A stretch of 64,000 nt of DNA from the NCBI RefSeq assembly GCF_004354045.1, contig NZ_SMRT01000004.1, forward strand, positions 1 to 64,000, in the 5' to 3' direction. The position numbers were made by a program, and so were the translations under genes. The notes beneath the pieces are model-generated. The model made no database searches and was not told where the DNA came from. It was given only the letters and a program-made list of their open reading frames with translations. The DNA is from Paenibacillus piri. Lineage in GTDB: Bacteria; Bacillota; Bacilli; Paenibacillales; NBRC-103111. Each line of letters opens with the position of its first letter. Position 1 is the stretch's first letter. This document shows positions 33,338-43,063 of the stretch, in pieces.

Positions 33338-34942
33338 ATGTTCAGAGGTATCCGTAATCCGTTGTCATTCCTGAAAAAAAAGAAACAAATGCCGGACGAA
33401 GCCAGATTGGATGAAAAGCTCGAAAAGATGGAGCAAATAGCAATCAGCGGCCAGCTGGAGCTTAACGTTCAAATGCTTAAAAAATCGTTGGGCAAAAGCG
33501 ACGATCTTGTCATTCGCCATTTTTATATCGGGGGAGATTCGCAACACGCCGCTGCGCTAGCTTACATCGACGGATTGACCAATGCGCCCATTATCGATGA
33601 ATTTATTTTAAAAGCTGCGATGTTCAACACTCGAGAAGGCAACGAGCCCGGTTCATCTCTCCAGCCAAGCGATGTTTTCGATTCCTTGAAGCAATACGGC
33701 TTGCCTATAAACGAGGTTGGAGAAACGAATACGTTGAACAAGGCGATCCGCAGCATTTTGTCGGGAGATTCCGTGCTTCTCATGGATGGAACCAGCACTA
33801 CATTTCTATTAAGCACCAAGGGCTGGGAAAAACGGGGAGTAGAGGAACCGAGAACCGAATCGGTTGTCCGCGGCCCGCGAAACGGTTTTACGGAAACGCT
33901 GAGAGTCAACACGGCGCAAATAAGACTTCGTCTAAAGGATCCGGCGCTCGTTATTAAAAATATGACCGTCGGAAGGCGAAGCAACACCGATATTGCCGTT
34001 ATTTACCTGGACGGCGTAGCCAACATGAAGATCGTGAACACGGTTATGCAAAGAATCGAAGCCATTGATATAGACGCCGCTATGGAAAGCGGGTATATCG
34101 AACAGCTGATCGAGGATGCCCATTGGACTCCCTTTCCTTTAATTCAAAATACGGAACGGCCGGATAAAGCCACTTCCAATATTTTGGAAGGAAAAGTGAT
34201 CATATTATGCGACGGCACACCGTTCTGCCTTATTGCCCCGGCTGTATTTTCCCAGTTTTACCATAGTCCCGAGGATTATTACGAACGTTTTCTCATAGGC
34301 ACTCTCATCCGCCTTATCCGGTTTTTAAGCATGACCATGGCGCTGCTGCTGCCTTCCCTGTATATCGCCTTCAGCTCCTATCATCCGGAGATGATCCCTT
34401 CCAGACTGGTCATCGCCATGGCGGCAGGCCGGTCCACCGTTCCTTTTCCCTCTATAGTCGAAGCGTTTCTAATGGAGGTAACGATGGAAATATTGCGGGA
34501 AGCCAGCGTTCGCTTGCCCGGACCTATCGGGCCGACCATCGGTATTGTCGGTGCGTTGGTGGTAGGACAAGCTGCGGTCCAGGCCGGAATCGTCAGTCCG
34601 ATCATGGTTATTGTCGTAGCCTTGACGACGATTGGCTCCTTTGCAGCGCCAAGCTACAGCGCCGCCATCGCATTAAGAATGTTAAGATTCCCGGTCATGA
34701 TAGCCGCCGCGATGTTCGGACTGTACGGAATCATGCTTTTCCTGATATTGATCATCATTCATTTGTGCTCGCTCAAATCGTTCGGCGTCCCCTACTTATC
34801 TCCTCTAGCGCCAAGCAAAATCTCGGACATGAAAGATACGGTCATCCGCGTTCCTTTACATTGGATGACAAAACGGCCGAAGATTTTTAAACCGAAAGAT
34901 GCGAATAGAATGGGGCCCGAAGAAGGAGGAACAAAACGTTGA
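33338..34942 (+). CDS. gerAA: Spore germination receptor A subunit (operon 2)
   Basis: A 534-residue GerA-family protein opening operon 2, which has the classical order A-B-C. Soluble N-terminal domain, then VVRGPRNGFTETLRVNTAQI, ESGYIEQLIEDAHWTPFPLI, TERPDKATSNILEGKVIILC, and the membrane half ending HLCSLKSFGVPYLSPLAPSK. AAAGGAGG is followed by two candidate ATGs at 33332 and 33338; I chose 33338 for its nine-base spacing. An ATG at 33203 would add a His-rich stretch not seen in the family. CATAATA at about 33222 resembles a sigma-G -10 box but lacks a well-spaced -35. Confidence 0.93.
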   Translation: MFRGIRNPLSFLKKKKQMPDEARLDEKLEKMEQIAISGQLELNVQMLKKSLGKSDDLVIRHFYIGGDSQHAAALAYIDGLTNAPIIDEFILKAAMFNTREGNEPGSSLQPSDVFDSLKQYGLPINEVGETNTLNKAIRSILSGDSVLLMDGTSTTFLLSTKGWEKRGVEEPRTESVVRGPRNGFTETLRVNTAQIRLRLKDPALVIKNMTVGRRSNTDIAVIYLDGVANMKIVNTVMQRIEAIDIDAAMESGYIEQLIEDAHWTPFPLIQNTERPDKATSNILEGKVIILCDGTPFCLIAPAVFSQFYHSPEDYYERFLIGTLIRLIRFLSMTMALLLPSLYIAFSSYHPEMIPSRLVIAMAAGRSTVPFPSIVEAFLMEVTMEILREASVRLPGPIGPTIGIVGALVVGQAAVQAGIVSPIMVIVVALTTIGSFAAPSYSAAIALRMLRFPVMIAAAMFGLYGIMLFLILIIIHLCSLKSFGVPYLSPLAPSKISDMKDTVIRVPLHWMTKRPKIFKPKDANRMGPEEGGTKR

Positions 34943-36132
34943 AGCATAATGGAGTTCAGGAAACCGATTCATCCAACACCATTACCGTACGTCAATCATC
35001 CTGGCTCACAGCAAGCACCATTATCGGCGTAGGCGTTCTCACCCTCCCTCGCAGCTCGGTCCACTTTGCACGGGAAAGCGGTTGGATCGCGACGATTATA
35101 GGTGCTTTGTTGTCTATGGCGGCGATGTATATTATTACGGTGCTCGCCAAACGTTTCCCGTATCAAAGCCTGGTCGAATACACCGCATCGATTATGGGAA
35201 GCTCCAAGCATCCGGTCATAGGCTGGATACTGAGCCTTCCGTTCCTCGTGCCGTATTATATTTATTGGGTGCTCAGCACGGCCATCATTGCGAGAATATT
35301 CGGCGAAGTGGTCGTAACTACCGTTCTTCCGAAGACGCCGCTAGAGGTTATTATAGCTTCGATGCTGCTGGTCTCCTTTGTTCTTACCTTGTATGATGTG
35401 GAAGTAGTTGCGCGAGTCAATGAAATTTTGTTTGTCATCATTGTCATCCCGGTCCTGGTTATCGCTCTCTCCTCTTACCAGAGCGCAAATTGGGATAATT
35501 TATTTCCCCTTTTTAACGTAAGCTGGTTCAACTTTTTGAAGGGAGTCGCATCGTCGGCGACCTCCTATCTCGGATTCGAGGTTATGATCATGTTTCTCGC
35601 TTTTGCCAATACGACTCAGAAAGTTATGAAAGCCAATCTTTGGGGCATAGCGATTCCGGGTATCGTTTACACCTTGATTGTCATCTCGGGCACGGCCGTA
35701 TTTGGCGTAGATGAGCTGGATTTGCTTGCATGGCCTACCCTGGAGCTGGTCAAAACAACCCAGGTGCCGGGATTAATATTAGAGCGCGTGGAATCCGCTT
35801 TCCTCGGCGTGTGGGTTGCGGCCGTATTCACATCAGTAGGCAATACCTATTATGTAAGCTCTCTGCTTGTAAGACAAATGTTTCATCTTAAAGGGCACCG
35901 GCTTATCGCGTTCATCCACCTTCCCTTATATTACTGGTTGGCGCTGCGCCCCCCCAACACGGCGAAACTATTTCAATATTCCAATTACATGGGGTATTTT
36001 GGAGGCGCTATCGCCTTTATCATTCCTGCTGTGCTACTTGTGCTGGCAGTTATTCGAAAAAAAGGATCGAAGCGTAAAAACCCGCAAGCGGCGACCAGTC
36101 CGCAAATTAACTTGGGGGGCGGTAAAGAATGA
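34939..36132 (+). CDS. gerAB: Spore germination receptor B subunit (operon 2)
   Basis: A 397-residue membrane protein with about ten helices. The start ITVRQSSWLTASTIIGVGVL TLP-type motif, YTASIMGSSKHPVIGWILSL and TLYDVEVVARVNEILFVIIV mark the GerAB family. It starts with TTG at 34939 inside the stop of gerAA (TTGA overlap), with AGAAGGAGG upstream, so the two are translationally coupled. Slightly longer than the operon 1 and 3 B subunits (361 and 375). Confidence 0.92.
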   Translation: MKHNGVQETDSSNTITVRQSSWLTASTIIGVGVLTLPRSSVHFARESGWIATIIGALLSMAAMYIITVLAKRFPYQSLVEYTASIMGSSKHPVIGWILSLPFLVPYYIYWVLSTAIIARIFGEVVVTTVLPKTPLEVIIASMLLVSFVLTLYDVEVVARVNEILFVIIVIPVLVIALSSYQSANWDNLFPLFNVSWFNFLKGVASSATSYLGFEVMIMFLAFANTTQKVMKANLWGIAIPGIVYTLIVISGTAVFGVDELDLLAWPTLELVKTTQVPGLILERVESAFLGVWVAAVFTSVGNTYYVSSLLVRQMFHLKGHRLIAFIHLPLYYWLALRPPNTAKLFQYSNYMGYFGGAIAFIIPAVLLVLAVIRKKGSKRKNPQAATSPQINLGGGKE

Positions 36133-37280
36133 TATCCAGGCATCCTGTGCTCAAATTTGTTCTGATTGTTTGCCTGCTCAGCTTGCAGCTTCTTGTAACC
36201 GGCTGTTGGGATCGGCGCGAAATCGAGGAGCGCACCTCCGTCGTCGGCATCGCCATCGACAAATCGAAGAAGCACCCATCCTATTTACTCGTTACGGTGC
36301 AGATTCCTATTCCGATTAAAATAGCCGGAGCCAGCGGCGGCAGGGCGGGCGGCGGCAAACAAGCGGTCCGGGTTATGAGCTCGGAAGGAAAAACGGTAGT
36401 CGAAGGATTTCAAAACCTGCAGAAGCGTTTGAACCAGGAGCTGTTTTACGGACATACGCGGGTTATCGCCATCGGAGAAGAAGCCGCCCGGGAAGGCGTC
36501 AACCATATATTCGACCCTTTCCGCAGAGATCCGCAATTACGCCGCTTGCTTTGGCCCTTGATCGTCAAGGGCGAGGCCCGAGAGCTGCTGAAGGCAGGCC
36601 CTAATCTGGAGCAAATTCCGATCGTATACGTGATGACGCTGATTGAAAATGGAGCCAAAGCCGGCAGAATCCCGGACATGAACCTGGGAAAGTTTTATAT
36701 CGATCTGACATCCAGAACGCGCGATCCATACTTGAATTACATTCAAGTGGTGGGCGACGATATCCGGTGGGAAGGAATCGCCGTTTTTCGGGGAGTGAAA
36801 ATGGTCGGCGTCCTTCCGGGCCAGGATGCTTGGCAAATGCTTCGGATTCGGGAAAGGAGAGACGGAGGCAACATTACATTTCCATATCAGGACAAACCGG
36901 ATCAATTGATTACCATCAATACCGAATTTATCAGGTCCCGAAACGAAATTTCATACATCAACGATCATGTCGTCGTAAAAACACGAATTTTTCTCGAAGG
37001 AAATTTGTTGGAAAAAACGTTCGGTACCAATCTTTTCAAAAGCGAAGAAATGTTCAAAATCGAAAATGATGCCGTAAAATACTTGGAGAAAGAAGCGAAA
37101 GTGGTCATTGGAAAGCTCCAGAAGCAATATCACGCGGATATACTAGGGCTTGGCAGCAAAATCCGCTCCTATCATCCGGACATCTGGAAGAAACTTGATT
37201 GGAAAAAAGATTTTTCGAAAGTGGAGATTCAAGTTAGTTACGATATGAAACTTCGGAGTTCGGGAATGGAAATGAGATAG
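36129..37280 (+). CDS. gerAC: Spore germination receptor C subunit (operon 2)
   Basis: A 383-residue Ger(x)C lipoprotein with lipobox VTGC followed by WDRREIEERTSVVGIAID. Later blocks are LFYGHTRVIAIGEEAAREGV, YIQVVGDDIRWEGIAVFRG and the C-terminal QYHADILGLGSKIRSYHPDI. Its ATG overlaps the gerAB stop (ATGA). Last gene of operon 2; a terminator-like hairpin lies 230 bases downstream. Confidence 0.93.
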   Translation: MISRHPVLKFVLIVCLLSLQLLVTGCWDRREIEERTSVVGIAIDKSKKHPSYLLVTVQIPIPIKIAGASGGRAGGGKQAVRVMSSEGKTVVEGFQNLQKRLNQELFYGHTRVIAIGEEAAREGVNHIFDPFRRDPQLRRLLWPLIVKGEARELLKAGPNLEQIPIVYVMTLIENGAKAGRIPDMNLGKFYIDLTSRTRDPYLNYIQVVGDDIRWEGIAVFRGVKMVGVLPGQDAWQMLRIRERRDGGNITFPYQDKPDQLITINTEFIRSRNEISYINDHVVVKTRIFLEGNLLEKTFGTNLFKSEEMFKIENDAVKYLEKEAKVVIGKLQKQYHADILGLGSKIRSYHPDIWKKLDWKKDFSKVEIQVSYDMKLRSSGMEMR

Positions 37281-37509
37281 CAGGACACGTTCCCCCGTCT
37301 TCGGACGGCATTTCCTTCATAGCAGCGTTCATAAATCATTCTACCGAGTGATGAGTGGAATTGCATGTCTATATGGTATTCTATCAGTTGCGTTTCTAGC
37401 AGATATCGGTGTGATTTTTGCCGAGAATTGTCTGACTAACGGATTCCGGATTGTGTTGTCCAGATGGAATGTTTTGGTTTTTGAACGGAGGCGTTAAATT
37501 TGGCAAAGA

Positions 37510-37553
37510 GAGGCGGAAACCCTAAATTGAAGGTTGCCGCTTCTTATTTTTTT
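37510..37553 (+). terminator. Rho-independent terminator-like hairpin
   Basis: Stem GAGGCGGAAACC (37510-37521) / GGTTGCCGCTTC (37532-37543) with two imperfect pairs, then TTATTTTTTT. It would end operon 2. The stretch 37281-37509 shows no gene. Confidence 0.65.
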
Positions 37554-37589
37554 ACCCCTCTGCTTCATCTATTCTTCCCTGTTACAGAG

Positions 37590-38181
37590 CTATACTTTCA
37601 AGGATCTGTGCCGCAATAAGGCTATCATCCATAGGATTAAAGGCAAGCCGGCCATAAAAATCGGGAATAACCAGTGTGTTCCAACAACTAAAGGAAAAAT
37701 GACCGAAGCCTCCACATAGTTTTTCTTTCAATCTCCGCCTCAGCAAGGCCATATTGGTTCCGATCGTTTCCGTAAATCCCTCGCGCGTTCCCCGCACGAC
37801 GGACTCCGCCTTCGATTCCTCCGGACTGCGTTTTTCCCACTTGGAGAGACCGAATGCATACCCGATCGCGTGACCTTGAACGAGCAATACCGGTTCGCCG
37901 GATGTAATCTTCACTACAAGATCATTGAAGCAAGCTGCCTCGGTAATATCGGAAACGGCGAAATTATCCCTGAAGTCTGCAAGCTGAGGCTCCTCTTTCC
38001 AAACTTCCTGCAGCGGTTTCAATACGCGCAAATCGAGCTGCGCTGTATCCGTTAGCCCATGGAGATATACAATTATGGCCTGCACGGTACCGCGCACTGA
38101 AATCTCATGGAATACAGCATCGTCACAGTCGTTAAATATAGAGTGGAGAGTGGCAACATTCCTTGCAGATCGGCGGACAAG
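37590..38181 (-). pseudogene. gerA'-'gerB fusion remnant
   Basis: Read on the minus strand, the frame opens at 38181 inside a GerA-type N-terminal domain (ATLHSIFNDCDDAVFHEIS, AIIVYLHGLTDTAQLDL, then WEKRSPEESKAESVVRGTRE and TNMALLRRRLKE). About 125 bases from the end the frame no longer fits GerA. In the next frame a 40-residue stretch appears (EASVIFPLVVGTHWLFPIFM, then GLPLILWMIALLRHR) that looks like the C-terminus of a GerAB permease. The simplest reading is an internal deletion that joined the front of a gerAA gene to the back of a gerAB gene, out of frame. Both its outer ends are eroded. It sits between intact operons 2 and 3. Confidence 0.75.
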
Positions 38182-38199
38182 TCAGGACAACCGGCTCAA

Positions 38200-39327
38200 T
38201 CATGAGATGCCGCTTTGTCGTCGCATACGAAAAGAACGAATCCAATCTACTATGAGATAAAGCAGCGGGATCATTTCCGTAATTAAAAGAAACGCCAATT
38301 CCCCGTTCTGCAATAAATGATCCAGCTCCACTACCGATCTCACCATGTACAAAGACAAGATGACCATCGCGGCCGTCATTAAAGTGGATAAAGGCTTATG
38401 ATCCTTTAAACCGAGAATGTGAGTCAATCCGATCACAGCCGTATACAAAAACAGACTGATTTTAATAAACATGCTGTACAGCCAAAACACAATCAGCAAA
38501 GGGTCTAAATTTTGAAAAAAAGAACCGAACTTGACATACCGGATCATTTCAAGAGTAGGCATAGTGAGATTCGCCGTTAAATCGGGCCCGAAGAGCAGCA
38601 GGATCGAAACGAATCCGCACAGTGTGATGATCACTGAAGTAAAAGTCGCCCATCCCAACGATTTCATTGTTTTATTCACTTGGGCAAAATGGGGGAAAAA
38701 GAAAAGAATGACCACCATTTCTCCGAATAAGGCGGTCATCAGAATTGTGCCGTTCCAAATTCCCGGAGGATCGATATTGGTCAGCAGGGCAATAGCCATG
38801 TCCCCATTCATTTTTTTATTGACCAAAAAAGGAATAGATATCGCTGAAATCACACTAAAGAAAAAAAGGCCCTGGGCGCCGCGAAAAATAGTTCCGATTC
38901 CGGACCTGACCACTCGGGCGATACAAATTCCGAACAATGCAGCAACCGCCCATGTTGGCGTCCCCTGCAAATAAAATGCAGCCATTAATCCCAACAATTC
39001 GCGTAAAATATAGGAGGCGGAAAACAAAAAGGAAAAAACCATAATAACGGTAAGAAGAATGTGAATCGGCTTCCCCATAATGTCCTGCCCGTATTGTCCA
39101 AAAAATTGCGTCGGCCTCTTCACCGCAAGCCGATATGTCAAATATACAAGGAGCATACCCGCAATACTTCCCAAAAAGACGGAAATCCAGGCTGAAAAGC
39201 CGGCCTCCCGGGCAAGCGGGCGAATATAAAACCCTACTGTTGTCGCATAAAGAAACTGTGTAAACAGCATGTAGATCTGCAGGGGCGTAACTTTTTGCAA
39301 ATGGCTACTCTCCTTTACTTCGTGCAC
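38200..39327 (-). CDS. gerAB: Spore germination receptor B subunit (operon 3)
   Basis: A 375-residue membrane protein with about ten helices, GerAB family: VTPLQIYMLFTQFLYATTVG at the start, FGQYGQDIMGKPIHILLTVI, and MIRYVKFGSFFQNLDPLLIV. It is the last gene of operon 3 (A-C-D-B) and starts inside the end of the small D-like gene (23-base overlap). The gerA'-'gerB remnant begins 18 bases past its stop, pointing the same way. Confidence 0.92.
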   Translation of the reverse strand: MHEVKESSHLQKVTPLQIYMLFTQFLYATTVGFYIRPLAREAGFSAWISVFLGSIAGMLLVYLTYRLAVKRPTQFFGQYGQDIMGKPIHILLTVIMVFSFLFSASYILRELLGLMAAFYLQGTPTWAVAALFGICIARVVRSGIGTIFRGAQGLFFFSVISAISIPFLVNKKMNGDMAIALLTNIDPPGIWNGTILMTALFGEMVVILFFFPHFAQVNKTMKSLGWATFTSVIITLCGFVSILLLFGPDLTANLTMPTLEMIRYVKFGSFFQNLDPLLIVFWLYSMFIKISLFLYTAVIGLTHILGLKDHKPLSTLMTAAMVILSLYMVRSVVELDHLLQNGELAFLLITEMIPLLYLIVDWIRSFRMRRQSGIS

Positions 39328-39538
39328 TCATCATTTTCTGGATCGGACCAAATACCGTTTCGATTAACGCGGATAACGTCCATTGCTCCCGAAACCAGTA
39401 GATGATTTCCACGCACAGAAACAATATGACGGCGGTTCCCGCTACAAGCCGGATCGTTCGCGGTGTCCGATTATTTCGCTTTAAGTATCGCCATTCCAAA
39501 TATGCCAAGCTGCCGAACAAGATAGCGATGATCATCAT
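39305..39538 (-). CDS. Small two-TM germination protein (GerXD-like, operon 3)
   Basis: A 77-residue protein with two hydrophobic helices (MMIIAILFGSLAYLEWRYLK and LVAGTAVILFLCVEIIYWF) separated by a basic loop, then an amphipathic tail. It overlaps gerC (ATG within the gerC stop) and gerB. Same position and layout as 30134-30343 in operon 1, though the sequences are only weakly alike. The likely role is modulation of the receptor. Confidence 0.7.
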   Translation of the reverse strand: MMIIAILFGSLAYLEWRYLKRNNRTPRTIRLVAGTAVILFLCVEIIYWFREQWTLSALIETVFGPIQKMMSARSKGE

Positions 39539-40743
39539 CTCTGCTCACCCTGGTTGGAAAGAAGTCTTTGCCCTTCCGCCTTCCTTACCGCCCCCAACCG
39601 TTTGATGGAAACATCGACATGCTCTTTCACGTTCACTTTATCGACATATAGCTCTCTCCAGCCGGGTTTGATTTCCTCCCATTTTTGGGGGAATCGCCAG
39701 CGAACATAATTGCCGAACTGGAATGCATCGGACTTCGCTTTCTTGGACTTGGCAATTGCTTGTGCCATCCGACCTTCCAGCTTTTTACCAAGCCTTTGCT
39801 CAAGCAGTTTCAGTTGATCGGGATCCTCCAAATTAATATTGGATTCATTTGCAAGCACATCTACCTCCGCTTTACATCGAATATGAATCGTTGGATCGCC
39901 TTCTACTTCCGGTTTGATTCGGGTCGTTGCTTGTGTGACCATGAAGCTGACATTTTTTCCATCGCTTGGAGAAGGGACGTTGACCTCGGCGTTTTTTAAT
40001 TTGCCAAGGATCCATAAAGCTCCCCTCATTTCCATCGTATTCAGCAAACTTACCATTTTCCCGTCTTTGAATATGGCTGCTCCATCCGTTCCCATCCACT
40101 TTTCATCCGTCTTTTTCTTTACTATGCCTTCTCTGCCGAAGACGAGCATGGGGATTACAAGGTCCCCTCCGGTGTAATTCGCCATAAGAAGATCTTTCAC
40201 CGTAACCTCTACCGTCACTTTCTCCTCTATGTAGCCGGATAATATATCCGTAGGGAATCTTTCAAATCCGACAAGAATGGACGCAAGCTCCACCGGCTTT
40301 CCTTCCGTGATGAATACATTGGAATTAATGTGTATTTTGGGCTCGCGGGCAATGAAATCCACCACTTGTCCAATTCCATCTTCCGCCAATTTTCTGCCAA
40401 TCACAATAATCCTCAATTGTCCGAAAGAGATTTTCCGGGATAAATCCGCCTGAATGGCGCGGTAAGCTTTGGCCACATCACGATCTCTTTTCGTAACGTA
40501 AGCGAACGGTTTGCCGGACTTCCCGCCCCCTCCGCCACCGCCTCCCTCCTGACTGGGAACCATCTGGTTTGGAAGGGGAAACTCCAGTGTCATCTCGATT
40601 CCATCGTCTGACTTATCCAAAAGCATGATTTTGGCGAAAGCCTGGTCATTTAATTCGACGGTTGACCAACAGCCGGTAAGGAAAGATAGGAAGAGACAGG
40701 CACTTGTAGGGATCAAGAACCGTCTGAACCATTTCAAGGACAT
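39535..40743 (-). CDS. gerAC: Spore germination receptor C subunit (operon 3)
   Basis: A 402-residue Ger(x)C lipoprotein: MSLKWFRRFLIPTSACLFLS, lipobox LTGC, then WSTVELNDQAFAKIMLLDKS. It has a run of about nine glycines (GGGGGGGGKSG) near residue 70 that family members do not usually have. C-terminal block SDAFQFGNYVRWRFPQKWEE is typical. The start at 40743 follows AAGGAGATTAACT and lies three bases after the gerAA stop; an upstream in-frame ATG at 40845 lies within gerAA and is not preferred. Confidence 0.92.
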   Translation of the reverse strand: MSLKWFRRFLIPTSACLFLSFLTGCWSTVELNDQAFAKIMLLDKSDDGIEMTLEFPLPNQMVPSQEGGGGGGGGKSGKPFAYVTKRDRDVAKAYRAIQADLSRKISFGQLRIIVIGRKLAEDGIGQVVDFIAREPKIHINSNVFITEGKPVELASILVGFERFPTDILSGYIEEKVTVEVTVKDLLMANYTGGDLVIPMLVFGREGIVKKKTDEKWMGTDGAAIFKDGKMVSLLNTMEMRGALWILGKLKNAEVNVPSPSDGKNVSFMVTQATTRIKPEVEGDPTIHIRCKAEVDVLANESNINLEDPDQLKLLEQRLGKKLEGRMAQAIAKSKKAKSDAFQFGNYVRWRFPQKWEEIKPGWRELYVDKVNVKEHVDVSIKRLGAVRKAEGQRLLSNQGEQR

Positions 40744-40745
40744 AG

Positions 40746-42347
40746 TTAATCTCCTTCCTCCGGGGGTTTTGCCCATTTTCTCGAATAAACGGGTTGTCTT
40801 TGCCTGTTGGATCCGGATAGGCCGGGACGGGTTCTCATTCTCCACCAGGGCGCCCTGACCAAAATATCCTTAAGATCGCTAAACCTCATCGGCGCAATGG
40901 GAGACAGATAAGGTACCCCAAAGGAACTCAATTCGATCAGATGCAAATAGAACAAAATTAATCCGCAGACAATTCCGAACAAACCGAAAGTACCTGCCAA
41001 AATCATCATCGGAAAGCGCAGCAGCCGAAAGGAAAGGCCAAGATCGAAATGCGGGATAATAAAAGAGGAAATGCCTGTCAACGATACGATAATAACCATC
41101 ACCGCAGAAACAATTCCAGCCTGCACGGCCGCCGTACCAATAATCAGGGCGCCTATGATTGATACAGCTTGTCCAACCGATTTGGGTATGCGAACTGCAG
41201 CTTCACGAAGCGCTTCAAAAAATATTTCCATAATGAATGCCTCCACAAGAGCAGGGAACGGCACAATTTCCCTCGATGCCGCTATGGTTCTGAGCAGTCT
41301 TTCCGGAATCACTTCCGGATGAACCGTCGTGATCGCAATGTACAGGGACGGCAGCAATAATGAAGCGAATAGAAAAACGTAGCGAATCCAGCGAATCCAG
41401 CTGGCCGCAACATAGCGCTGGTAATAATCTTCGGCCGCTTGCATGAACATGAAGAAAGTAACCGGTGCAAGAATGGCATTTGGCGATCCGTCTACAATTA
41501 CGGCGACGCGTCCTTCCAATAATGAAGCGACGGCCACGTCAGGCCTTTCCGTATACTGGATTTGAGGAAAAGGCGAGTATGGATTGTCTTCAATAAACTC
41601 CTCCAGGTAGCCTGTATCCAGAACGCCATCGAATTCAATAGACGACAATCGTTTCTTGATTTCATCCACCAGTTCCTGCTTACATATCCCTTGCAAATAA
41701 GCAACAACTACTTTCGTTTGGGTTTCGGTACCGATCTTCATGACTTCCGATTTGAAGGACTCGGTTTGCAGCCTTCTACGCATTAAGCTGAGATTGACAT
41801 CGAGATTTTCAATAAAAGCTTCTCGCGGGCCCCTGATTACAGATTCATTCGGAGCTTCCTCGATCGATCTCTTTTCGAAGGCTGTGACTGCGATTTCAAG
41901 CATTCTTTCATCGCCGTCCACAAGCAGCAAGGCGTTCCCGCCAAGAATACCGGCCAACGCCTTATCGATGGAATGAAGTACTTTCACGTTATCGACAGGC
42001 ACATGCAGTTGATCGAAAATTAGATTGGAAAAGGCTTCGGCGCTGAGCGATGAATCAAAGTTAATTATAGTCTTTAACACGTCTTGCTGGATGACTTTTC
42101 GATCGACCATGCCCTTTAAATAAATAAGCGTACACTTTATTTGCGGCCCTGCGATAAATGTGTGAATGACCGTGTCGGAGCATTGGAGAAGTTTCTGCTT
42201 AAACCACTGTAACCGCTCATCCATTTGGGCCGAAGGCTCCCCGTCATGGTCATGGCCGTTTAATCCGGGGATTGCCGAATCTGAAGTTTTTTGCGGCGTC
42301 AACAATTTCTTCTTGCGGGTATTTTTTAGCCAAGAATAGATCGACAT
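40746..42347 (-). CDS. gerAA: Spore germination receptor A subunit (operon 3)
   Basis: A 533-residue GerA-family protein, first gene of operon 3. Soluble N-terminal half, then NESVIRGPREAFIENLDVNL, DTGYLEEFIEDNPYSPFPQI, YTERPDVAVASLLEGRVAVI and the membrane half ending HLIELSSFGVPYLSPIAPMR. Start ATG follows TTGAGGTAAGCTCC, with a moderate ribosome site. No clear sigma-G promoter was assigned in 42348-42450. It shares the A-C-D-B order with operon 1, so these two are probably closer relatives than either is to operon 2. Confidence 0.94.
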   Translation of the reverse strand: MSIYSWLKNTRKKKLLTPQKTSDSAIPGLNGHDHDGEPSAQMDERLQWFKQKLLQCSDTVIHTFIAGPQIKCTLIYLKGMVDRKVIQQDVLKTIINFDSSLSAEAFSNLIFDQLHVPVDNVKVLHSIDKALAGILGGNALLLVDGDERMLEIAVTAFEKRSIEEAPNESVIRGPREAFIENLDVNLSLMRRRLQTESFKSEVMKIGTETQTKVVVAYLQGICKQELVDEIKKRLSSIEFDGVLDTGYLEEFIEDNPYSPFPQIQYTERPDVAVASLLEGRVAVIVDGSPNAILAPVTFFMFMQAAEDYYQRYVAASWIRWIRYVFLFASLLLPSLYIAITTVHPEVIPERLLRTIAASREIVPFPALVEAFIMEIFFEALREAAVRIPKSVGQAVSIIGALIIGTAAVQAGIVSAVMVIIVSLTGISSFIIPHFDLGLSFRLLRFPMMILAGTFGLFGIVCGLILFYLHLIELSSFGVPYLSPIAPMRFSDLKDILVRAPWWRMRTRPGLSGSNRQRQPVYSRKWAKPPEEGD

Positions 42348-42574
42348 GGAGCTTACCTCAACTATTATTTTCCTTCCCCTTTATCTTTACCTAATGTACC
42401 CAATTTACACTGTCCTATTTAAGCCGGTACCAACAATCTTTATTTTTTTATCCGTTCCACCGCTGCAATGATCGTCGGGAAGTAGATTATTTGTCACAAA
42501 ATGGAAATGGGATCAGGTTCCTGTCATTGGCGTATGACAAGAACTTGATCCCATAATTTTAAAAAATCCACAGG

Positions 42575-42742
42575 TTACCGGCCAAAGCCCAGCGCATAAT
42601 ATATCACATACAACCAACTGAATAAACCGTGAATTATTGCCCAAATGACTGATTTATTGGTTGTGAATGAAATCACCATAGCTAGAGCGCTGCCGAAACT
42701 GATTCCTGTTTTGACATAGCCACCCACTCTGGTTTTTGACAT
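42575..42742 (-). CDS. Small conserved two-TM protein
   Basis: A 55-residue protein, MSKTRVGGYVKTGISFGSAL, then AMVISFTTNKSVIWAIIHGL and SWLYVIYYALGFGR: two membrane helices with a conserved-looking W/H/G pattern. Similar short proteins are common in Bacillales; I know of no function. The start at 42742 has GGAGG six bases upstream; an ATG at 42760 would add six residues. Monocistronic. Confidence 0.7.
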   Translation of the reverse strand: MSKTRVGGYVKTGISFGSALAMVISFTTNKSVIWAIIHGLFSWLYVIYYALGFGR

Positions 42743-43063
42743 ATGCATCCTCCAATCCAAAATTTTATTGATATAACTTTATATTACTCTCCAAATGTAA
42801 GCCTCGAACCTAAAAAATATTCGGAATATCATAAATATTTGTCGATACGATACGATTGTATGCTAATCTGATATTGACCTAAAGGCATAGTTCGATGAAA
42901 AGGAATGAGAGGTATGGTCTTACTGTTTCTTTTTCTTGCTTCTTTTTCTGTTTACGTATGTTATCGTTACTATGAAACCGTTGAAGTTGTTTTATTTTTG
43001 CTTGGGTTTTACTCTTGTATTTTTTGGTTGATAGTAGCAGCCAAGTGGATAACCGGTTAATAA
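42743..43063. other. Intergenic stretch without a supported gene
   Basis: About 320 bases with AT-rich start (42770-42850) and a T-rich, low-complexity part around 42910-43000. I see no gene, RNA or clear promoter in it before repeat copy C begins at 43064. Confidence 0.6.
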
